This document shows, piece by piece, positions 54,140 to 60,234 of a stretch of DNA of 60,234 nucleotides. Below the pieces are notes generated by a model that did not search any database, had not been told where the DNA came from, and was given only the letters and a program-made list of their open reading frames with translations. A program made the translations under genes and the position numbers. Location: positions 1 through 60,234 of the forward strand of contig JACPXK010000082.1 in NCBI GenBank assembly GCA_016196565.1, read 5' to 3'. Source of the stretch: Candidatus Omnitrophota bacterium (GTDB lineage: Bacteria > Omnitrophota > Omnitrophia > Omnitrophales > Aquincolibacteriaceae). How positions within the stretch are numbered: the stretch's first letter is position 1; every line of letters begins with the position of its first letter.

Positions 54140-55780
54140 TCAAATTTGCAAGATAGGTTCGGCTGATTCGTCTTGTGTAAAGCGCACTTTCACGATAATG
54201 GCGAAAGGCGCGCTTTTCCATCGATCATGAATTTTTTTCCAATTTTGAGATAAGTACCAAGCCGCCCCAGACGAACCCCACTCCGAAAACCCTGCGCACA
54301 CGATCCACACTCGTTCAGGGAATTGCTGGGGTCGGAATTTCAAAATCAGTCCATAATCAAAACCGTGCTCCCTTTGGAAGAGGGGAACATTTTCGCCAAC
54401 GCGCACCATGCGGTGATTAGCCTGATCAAAACGCACAAGCCCGTTACCCTCATTGAGCATAGCATCATTCGTTTTAAGATTTGAAGCTGGCCCGCCTAGT
54501 GTAATGAAGCTAATATCCAGCAAACCTTGAACTTGGGTATCAGGAACAAAACTTGGGAAACGCCCACCCTCCTTCGATAGCGTTGATATCAAGTAGTTTG
54601 CGGATCGTGCTTCACAGCCACTTACTGGATTTTCTATTGAGAAAATATTGTGGCCTCCTGCTGGTTTTCGATATGGATGAGTCTCTCTTCCTTGGACCTC
54701 GGACCGCAGTAGAAATTCTGCATAAACTATATGCGATCGGACGGCGCTAACAATGTCTTGTCCAAAAACTGCTCGAAGATCGCGTAGCCTTAGCTGACGA
54801 CGAACATAAGAGAAGAGCCCCGTAAGAGCAACCGTTATAAAACCGCCCAAGATATTAAGCAATATGTTCTTAACATCTTCATTCCAGGCGTTGGGTAATC
54901 CGAACGCAGGCATGAGCTTCCGGCTTGGCAGCTCCGCTGTTTTCGAATAAGGTTTTACACTCCCCCCATTAACTTCAAACCACTTACCCTGTTCGGGAGA
55001 AGCTCCATTTATACTTTCCTCGATATCACTAAGCCGATCTGGTGAATTGGGATGGATTTTGAACTTCGTAGAATGGTAATAAAGAGTTTCGTTGTTCAGA
55101 TCCCCAGCCGTTTTATACTCGATTTGGATTATCATGAAAAAATCACCCAGTTGCCCTTGAATGGCTTTGGCGATATCAGTTGCTTTTTCCTTCCAAAAAG
55201 GTGAGGTTTTATCACTGTGCTGCCGAACGAAGCTGGAATCTACTTTCATAATTCTTCCAGCATCGTTTAGATTGAGGAAGATGTTTCCAAAAAAATCGTT
55301 AAATACGGTCTCTTTGTATGGGAAAACATCTGTCATTTTCTGATTCATTTCCCATGGCATAAATGGGCACACCGCTTCAGGATCATCATTGCTTTGAATA
55401 ACAACTTCGACTTTTCCCGTCGAAGCCGGTAACTGCCCGTGATTAACAATATTGGCTGAAAAATTGAATTCGATTTCAGGAAGTTTACCACCGCGATCCG
55501 CGGGGCCAACAACCACGAGAGATTTTGGAATAACCTGAAGGTATGGGCGACTTGCTAACTGAAACTGCCGGTCACTGTTTCCGACTGTTTGACGAAAATT
55601 ACGATCCGTTTGGAAATATACAAGGATGAAAGATAGGCCTGTTACAACGATTATGGCTACCTGCGCCATATTCCCTAAGTAGGGCGCAAAGTTCGTAGGG
55701 TTGAGCTTTTTGTAAATTAACCACCCCACCCAAACAAACAAAAGAACCAATATTAAGTAGCCTGCTATTACCGCAATCAT
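54140..55780 (-). CDS. Three-helix membrane protein with GGPxxN-type C-terminal domain, unknown function
   Basis: From ATG 55780 (CGGAG is 7 bp upstream) the 546-residue protein has two N-terminal helices (about 3-24 and 39-60), a region of about 250 residues of mixed beta sequence, a third helix near 315-338 (ILLNILGGFITVALTGLF), and a C-terminal domain (about 345-546). The last contains ISFITLGGPASNLKTNDAM, FDYGLILKF and RVWIVCAGFSEWGSSGAAWYLSQNW. The GGPxxN ... AGxxxxGSxGA layout recalls a nucleotide-binding-type domain seen C-terminally in some sensor proteins, but I cannot name it. The upstream GTG 55867 gives a longer form with no support. Signal transduction or defence are possible. 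Confidence 0.7.
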   Translation of the reverse strand: MIAVIAGYLILVLLFVWVGWLIYKKLNPTNFAPYLGNMAQVAIIVVTGLSFILVYFQTDRNFRQTVGNSDRQFQLASRPYLQVIPKSLVVVGPADRGGKLPEIEFNFSANIVNHGQLPASTGKVEVVIQSNDDPEAVCPFMPWEMNQKMTDVFPYKETVFNDFFGNIFLNLNDAGRIMKVDSSFVRQHSDKTSPFWKEKATDIAKAIQGQLGDFFMIIQIEYKTAGDLNNETLYYHSTKFKIHPNSPDRLSDIEESINGASPEQGKWFEVNGGSVKPYSKTAELPSRKLMPAFGLPNAWNEDVKNILLNILGGFITVALTGLFSYVRRQLRLRDLRAVFGQDIVSAVRSHIVYAEFLLRSEVQGRETHPYRKPAGGHNIFSIENPVSGCEARSANYLISTLSKEGGRFPSFVPDTQVQGLLDISFITLGGPASNLKTNDAMLNEGNGLVRFDQANHRMVRVGENVPLFQREHGFDYGLILKFRPQQFPERVWIVCAGFSEWGSSGAAWYLSQNWKKIHDRWKSAPFAIIVKVRFTQDESAEPILQI

Positions 55781-55867
55781 AGTTACTCCGAGATAAATTA
55801 GTTTACAGGACCTGCCCCATAGTACATTAAGGAGCAGTCCCCATTGTGACAGGTCATTGTTAAACAC

Positions 55868-55913
55868 AAAAGACGTTGAGGGATTTTACTCTCCCAACGC
55901 CTTGATGTAAATG
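55868..55913. repeat. 46-bp hairpin repeat, copy 2
   Basis: AAAAGACGTTG, loop region with ATTTTACTC, CCAACGCCTT, then GATGTAAATG. Imperfect stem with a C/A mismatch. It lies 88 bp before the supported start of the membrane protein and 50 bp after the hydrolase gene end. It shares extra sequence GGACGAT to the right with copy 3. Confidence 0.85.
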
Positions 55914-55962
55914 CTCCTCGTCCTGGACGATTTTCGTAACTGGGTATTGGACAAAGAAGTAT

Positions 55963-56805
55963 TTAGACTGTCGCTGTTGCTTCGGATTTAATAAAAGCAA
56001 GAAGGTCCGCGTTGAGCTTATCTTTATGGGTGTTCGTCAAACCGTGCGGAGCGCCTGGATAAACGATCAATTTTGCGTTCTTCACAATTTTTGCTGAGGC
56101 ACGGCCTGTAATATCTATCGGCACTATTTGATCGTCGTCTCCGTGAATCACCAGCGTGGGCACATCAATTTTTTTCAAGTCTTCGGTCAAATCAGTTTCC
56201 GAGAATGCCTTGATGCATTCATAGGTGTTTTTGTGGCCGCTCATCATGCCTTGCATCCACCACGAATCGATCATGCCTTGCGAAATTTTTGCTCCCGGCC
56301 GGTTGAAACCAAAAAAAGGACCGCCGGCAACGTTTTTAAAAAACTGCGAGCGATCGGCCAGAAAATCCGCGCGCAAACCGTCGAACACTTCGATCGGCAA
56401 TCCGCCTGGATTGGCCGGCGTCTTGAGCATCAACGGAGTCACCGCTGCAACCAACACCGCTTTAGCCACTCGCTTTGTGCCGTGGCGGCCAATATACCGG
56501 GCAACTTCTCCGCCTCCGGCGGAAAAACCGATCAAAACAATATTTTTTAAATCGAGTTTTTCGATCAGCACCGCGAGATCATCGGCATAGGTGTCCATCT
56601 CATTGCCTTCTGATGGCTGACTGGAACGGCCATGTCCGCGCCGGTCATGCGCAATGCAGCGATAACCCTTGGACGCCAAAAAAAACATTTGAGATTCCCA
56701 ACTATCTGCACTGAGCGGCCAGCCATGGCAGAAAACAACAGGTTGGCCTTTGCCCCAATCTTTGAAATAAATTTGCGTTCCGTCTTTAGTCGTAATCGTA
56801 TTCAT
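55963..56805 (-). CDS. Non-haem chloroperoxidase-type alpha/beta hydrolase
   Basis: The 280-residue protein has the oxyanion [17 protein letters not shown], nucleophile S95 in [19 protein letters not shown], acid in [11 protein letters not shown] and histidine in [10 protein letters not shown], the esterase/perhydrolase/chloroperoxidase type. Cytoplasmic (no signal peptide). The GFSAGGGE elbow is typical of the group with minor change (GFSTGGGE is more usual). A 200-bp gap before chrA has no gene. Confidence 0.92.
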   Translation of the reverse strand: MNTITTKDGTQIYFKDWGKGQPVVFCHGWPLSADSWESQMFFLASKGYRCIAHDRRGHGRSSQPSEGNEMDTYADDLAVLIEKLDLKNIVLIGFSAGGGEVARYIGRHGTKRVAKAVLVAAVTPLMLKTPANPGGLPIEVFDGLRADFLADRSQFFKNVAGGPFFGFNRPGAKISQGMIDSWWMQGMMSGHKNTYECIKAFSETDLTEDLKKIDVPTLVIHGDDDQIVPIDITGRASAKIVKNAKLIVYPGAPHGLTNTHKDKLNADLLAFIKSEATATV

Positions 56806-57005
56806 GGTCTTATTCCTTTCCGCGCTTAACTTAACGAACGGTTGCTAATGAATAAGATATAAGATTTTCCTATGAGATTAAATAGGGGAATACCTTACAA
56901 CCACACAGCGCTTACTTCGTCTAAAGAATTTGATGCTTTTAAGGTAAGGCTACTTTGCCAATCCTGGGACTTTTTGTCCTCATCTTTTACAGCGGATAAT
57001 ACCTG

Positions 57006-58166
57006 TTAATGCTTAAGAACCAATCCAATAATAGCAGCCGCAAAAATTAAAACGGGTTCGGGAATTTTTTTTGTTTTCCAAAGAATGATTGCTGCGCTAA
57101 CTGCGAGTAAAAACGTAGGAATGTCCACAATCGATTTACGGCCCAAGACAATCACCGCTCCCGTGATGGCTCCTATTGCCGCTGCTGTAACTCCGTTCAC
57201 AAAAGATAACAAAGCTGGCTTTTTTCCATGTTTTTTGAAATAAGGCGCGGGAATAATTGTAAATAAATAACAAGGAAGAAAAGTGCCGAGCGCTGCAACA
57301 CAAGCTCCGGCAAATCCCGCGACTAAATATCCGATAAAGCCTACGGTGATTACCACAGGGCCGGGAGTAATCATAGCGACCGCCACTGCATCTAAGAATT
57401 GCTTGTCTGTAAGCCATTGATGTTGCTTTACAACGCCTCCGTAAAGAAATGGGACAATCGCAAGACCGCTGCCAAAAATAAAAGTCCCGGCTTTGGCAAA
57501 AAAAGCAAAAATCATCCAAAGCAAACTCGGGTTTGAGGCCGTTGCCGCAGTTGCGATGGGTAAAATCATCAAAGAAACGAACCCCGAAAATTTTTTCGTT
57601 TTTCCGCCTCTGGTGGAAAAGGGAGGATTTTCCACGAACCAAACCATAAAACCACCGGCAAGAATCAGGTAAATATTCTCGGATTCCGTAATCGCCGTAA
57701 AAACCGCAAGACAGCCATAAATAGCCCACAACAATTTATTTTTTCCGATTGTTTTCGCGGTTAATTTGTAAGCGCTGAAAGCGATGATTCCAATAACTGC
57801 GGCACCGACGCCATAAAAAACGGCCTGCATCCAGGAAAGCCCACCATACAGCTTGTAGACCCAGCCTAAAATCACAACCATCAAAAAAGAAGGGAGAATG
57901 AAGGCAAGCCCAACCAACGTTGCTCCTAAAATATGATAGTCGACATAACCAAGATAAATCGCAAGCTGCGCCGCAAGCGGACCGGGTGCTAACTGCGCAA
58001 GCGTAAGGCCTTCTTTATAATCCGCTTCTGAAATCCATTTCCGTTTTTCTACCAAATCGCGGAACATATAACCCACAAGAGCTACGGGTCCTCCAAACCC
58101 GGTGGCCCCCAGTTTTAAGGCATAAAGCACAAGCTGTTTAAGAGAATAGGCAGATTTATCAGACAT
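57006..58166 (-). CDS. chrA: Chromate transporter ChrA
   Basis: The 386-residue protein is a long-chain CHR transporter with two homologous halves: LGATGFGGPVALVGYMFRDLVEKRKWISEADYKEGLTLAQLAPGPLAAQLAIYLGY and the second GSGLAIVPFLYGGVVKQHQWLTDKQFLDAVAVAMITPGPVVITVGFIGYLVAGF. Exports chromate by the proton motive force. The DUF1259 gene lies 3 bp upstream on the same strand, a recurring partner. Confidence 0.93.
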   Translation of the reverse strand: MSDKSAYSLKQLVLYALKLGATGFGGPVALVGYMFRDLVEKRKWISEADYKEGLTLAQLAPGPLAAQLAIYLGYVDYHILGATLVGLAFILPSFLMVVILGWVYKLYGGLSWMQAVFYGVGAAVIGIIAFSAYKLTAKTIGKNKLLWAIYGCLAVFTAITESENIYLILAGGFMVWFVENPPFSTRGGKTKKFSGFVSLMILPIATAATASNPSLLWMIFAFFAKAGTFIFGSGLAIVPFLYGGVVKQHQWLTDKQFLDAVAVAMITPGPVVITVGFIGYLVAGFAGACVAALGTFLPCYLFTIIPAPYFKKHGKKPALLSFVNGVTAAAIGAITGAVIVLGRKSIVDIPTFLLAVSAAIILWKTKKIPEPVLIFAAAIIGLVLKH

Positions 58167-58169
58167 GAA

Positions 58170-59084
58170 TTATTTTCCTTGTACGTCCAAAGCCGATTTA
58201 AGGGCTTTCGCAAGATCGGTCGTTGAACCCATCCCCCAATAATGCAGAAAGATGACTTTCGGATTTTCTTCGCTCATATGATTATGAATCGCCACGATAT
58301 TGATATGATTCGCCCGAAGGATTTTAAGAACAGATTGAATTTCAGATTCAAACATCGCAACATCTCCATCCACAAAAGCTTTTTGATCGTTTCCGGCAAA
58401 AGCCGCCCAAGTGTTCACCCCCATTGTTTTTCCCACGTCACATCCGCAAGGCATTTTGGTTTTTCGGCCGATCACGACCTTAAACATACCATTTTTGGCT
58501 TCACCCTTTTCTCCAAAAATATCTTCAATGGGTTGCGGAGTAATGGAGCTTTTGACAAACGCTCTAAGCTCCCCAAACCCATGCGCGGGCTGAGGAAATT
58601 TGCTTCGAATTTCTTTTACCTTGTCGAGCGCCTTACGCACAGCGGAGGCAAGTTTTTCCATATCTCCCGTGCCCCCGATGTGCATAAAGAAAACTTTGGG
58701 ATCATCATAGAAAAAGTGATTATGGAGCGCTGTCACTTCAAGACCGTTATCCAATAAGACACTCATGACGGGATTCACTTCATCTTGAAACAAAACAAGA
58801 TCTCCCATAATCATCATTCCGCCTTTGGGGTCATCTTGAAATCCGGTCCAGGAAGTCAGCCCCATAAAGGGGTCGAGCTGAAGGCCATCGACGGACACAA
58901 CAACATCGGTGCGGGGAAAACTGATTTTAAAAACGGACTCTTTTTCATTGAACTTGCCCTTTGTTCCGGTCAGCTCTTCGATTTTTGAAAAACGAAGGTC
59001 TGCTTTCTCTTCCGCAAACCCTGCTGAAGCAAGGAAAATAAATGATACCGCTACGTAAAATATAAGAATTTTTGATTTCATCAT
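58170..59084 (-). CDS. DUF1259 (LppY/LpqO) domain protein, tandem
   Basis: The 304-residue secreted protein has a signal peptide ending AGFAEE and two DUF1259/LppY-LpqO halves. Their parallel motifs are EVTALHNHFFYDDPKVFFMHI near 115-135 and NIVAIHNHMSEENPKVIFLHY near 260-280, with a Cys pair in KMPCGCDVGKT. GGAG before ATG 59084 fits. Metal binding at the HNH pairs is likely. The family is often beside chrA in chromate loci, so it may bind or sense metal oxyanions in the periplasm; that is inference. Confidence 0.9.
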   Translation of the reverse strand: MMKSKILIFYVAVSFIFLASAGFAEEKADLRFSKIEELTGTKGKFNEKESVFKISFPRTDVVVSVDGLQLDPFMGLTSWTGFQDDPKGGMMIMGDLVLFQDEVNPVMSVLLDNGLEVTALHNHFFYDDPKVFFMHIGGTGDMEKLASAVRKALDKVKEIRSKFPQPAHGFGELRAFVKSSITPQPIEDIFGEKGEAKNGMFKVVIGRKTKMPCGCDVGKTMGVNTWAAFAGNDQKAFVDGDVAMFESEIQSVLKILRANHINIVAIHNHMSEENPKVIFLHYWGMGSTTDLAKALKSALDVQGK

Positions 59085-59117
59085 ATAAACTCCTTGGCCA
59101 TTCAGTTTGAGAAATAA

Positions 59118-59163
59118 AAAAGGCGTTGGGGGATTTTACTCCCCCAACGCCTTTGTGTAAATG
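59118..59163. repeat. 46-bp hairpin repeat, copy 3
   Basis: AAAGGCGTTGGGGGA and TCCCCCAACGCCTTT form a perfect 15-bp stem with loop TTTTAC, then GTGTAAATG. Read leftwards, a T6 tract follows, as in an intrinsic terminator, but the only leftward gene starts after it, 34 bp away (DUF1259). Same length and layout as copies 1 and 2. Confidence 0.85.
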
Positions 59164-59340
59164 GCTCTCCGAGGACGATGCCTATCAAACTTTTCTCGAG
59201 GATGAATTCACGTTCGAAATCGCCCTAGCGTCTAAGGGCATGAAGCGTTTGTTATTCTGTGAAGCTTAAAGTTAGGCTCCATGCCAATCCTAAAAATCCT
59301 GGCTTTCAAGCCATAAAGAAATCGGTTATTATTTGTCCCC

Positions 59341-59969
59341 ATGCTTGTCTTTATTGATGAATCAGGAGATTCGGGTTTAAAAATAACGGAAGGTTCCAGC
59401 CGCTATTTCAGCATTGCCCTTGTCGTTTTTGAAGACCGCGAAGAAGCCGGTTCTGCGATCAGAGAATCGAATTACTTGCCAAGGAAGTAGGATGGGATTC
59501 TGCGTCAGAATTCCATTTCAAGAATAATTCCCATAAAATTCGCAAAGCTTTCCTGAGTGCGGTTGCTCCGTATAATTTTTTTTATTACGGCATTGTGATT
59601 AACAAAGATCCCGACAAACTCTATGGCGAAGGATTCAAACATAAACAATCTTTTTACAAATATACTTGTAACCTTTTATTCGAAAATGCCAAAGAGCGCT
59701 TGGAAAATGCAATTGTGGTTATCGATGAAAGCGGAAGCCTTGATTTTAAGCAGCAGCTGGGAACGTATCTTCGCAAAAAAATAAATACTTCCTCCCGGAG
59801 CCACATCAAGAAAATCAAAATGCAGCGTTCTTCGAGCAACCGGTTGTTACAGCTTGCAGACTATGTGTCGGGAGTTATTAACAGAAAGGTTCAGGGGAAA
59901 AAGGATTCGGAAGAGTACCACCGTTTAATCGCACATAGAGAGATAAATGTGCAGGTATGGCCCAAATAA
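59341..59969 (+). pseudogene. DUF3800 protein, frameshifted
   Basis: From ATG 59341 the first part reads MLVFIDESGDSGLKITEGSSRYFSIALVVFEDREEA, a DUF3800 N-terminus with its DESGD acidic motif, and then hits a stop at 59488. The other frame continues with CDQRIELLAKEVGWDSASEFHFKNN from 59454 and runs to 59969, including VVIDESGS, KKIKMQRSSSNRLLQLADYVSGVINRK and EYHRLI. A single missing base near 59450 explains the break. DUF3800 has an RNase-H-like acidic core and unknown function. Conserved RNA motifs have been reported near DUF3800 genes, and a branched hairpin follows 2 bp after this one. The break could be an assembly indel. Confidence 0.82.
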
Positions 59970-59971
59970 AA

Positions 59972-60029
59972 AGCCCGCTTCTATCCCTTACGGGAACGCG
60001 GCGATGAACGCCACAGTTTGAAGCGGGCT
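59972..60029 (+). ncRNA. Branched hairpin directly after the DUF3800 gene
   Basis: AGCCCGCTTC and GAAGCGGGCT close a 58-nt element with internal hairpins CCC-TTAC-GGG (59985-59994) and GGCG-ATGAA-CGCC (60000-60012), a three-way junction. It starts 2 bp after the DUF3800 stop. Conserved RNA motifs tied to DUF3800 genes are described in the literature, and this may be one; I cannot confirm by alignment. It could also be a terminator, but no T tract follows. Confidence 0.6.
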
Positions 60030-60234
60030 CAATTCCAAAGAAATAATACCACATTTCAACCTACAGGGTAAATCGGCAATTTGTCTTTTTTCTTGTAAGT
60101 CTTCAGTGAAGCACGTAGGGATGTAAGACAAGAAAGGGCTTAGGGTTAAGCAAGACCGGCCGATGATAGGAAAGTGATGGCCGAGATAGAAAAGATTTCA
60201 CTCCCACCCCCGCCTTTGGAAGTTCGCAACCGCG

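Noticed and set aside
45110..59163. 46-bp repeats as integron attC sites
   Set aside because: The arm orientation does not give the RYYYAAC and GTTRRRY core pair, and no integrase is present.

Overview
The window looks like chromosome from a Gram-negative bacterium of an uncultured lineage. Lipoproteins, an outer-membrane-type protein, a YdbH/YnbE/YdbL-type envelope set and signal-peptide proteins indicate two membranes. Three GroE genes, a CarD-like regulator, many short palindromic repeats and a very large secreted protein with a ChaN-like front and an HEFGH site together suggest a PVC-type lineage such as Omnitrophota; that placement is inference. I see no rRNA, tRNA, CRISPR array or complete insertion sequence.

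Layout. 0.1-3.6 kb: a giant secreted protein (minus) whose C-terminal coding region lies antisense to a decayed hicBA module, preceded by a small HTH gene. 3.7-8.2 kb: a frameshifted ion permease, then a tight housekeeping operon tsaB-alr-birA-coaX, two members of which carry palindromic repeats inside the coding sequence. 8.2-12.3 kb: CIRCE-groEL1-groES-groEL2, with a 60-bp tandem repeat of covarying hairpins between groES and groEL2. 12.3-17.5 kb: a GT39-like membrane enzyme, a MORN-like protein, a dienelactone-hydrolase relative lacking its cysteine, fluC, a 620-bp hairpin-rich gap, yjbQ and a methyltransferase. 17.6-22.1 kb: a complete livJHMGF-type ABC importer. 22.1-28.2 kb: response regulators, a double-core hybrid kinase, pirin, a DUF5329 protein and an Nramp-like transporter.

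28.2-39.8 kb: a copper module (CopA, DUF2231, outer-membrane-type protein), a desaturase, CarD, a rhodanese gene sharing a symmetric CRP/FNR-type site with a Cys-rich small protein, a SYLF protein, DoxX, rluE, TerC, and a mobile-mystery A/B (HTH + Fic) pair. 39.8-45.6 kb: a zinc alcohol dehydrogenase, a beta-carbonic-anhydrase-like protein, a sulfotransferase, a compact ydbL-ynbE-ydbH set and an unusual SDR. 45.8-60.2 kb is accessory: GAF, VOC, ferritin-like, MddA-like, yeast-type cytosine deaminase, two NTF2-fold proteins, two AHSA1-type proteins, a Fic protein with a palindrome-bracketed promoter, a three-helix membrane protein of unknown function, a chloroperoxidase-type hydrolase, chrA with a DUF1259 gene, and a frameshifted DUF3800 gene followed directly by a branched hairpin.

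The strongest recurring theme is structured DNA/RNA: palindromes inside genes, a 46-bp hairpin repeat in three copies beside leftward genes, the covarying tandem hairpins in the groE locus, and the folded gap before yjbQ. The best candidates for undescribed biology are the groE hairpin array, the 180-bp branched element at 15.7 kb, the miniature YdbH system and the membrane protein at 54-56 kb.
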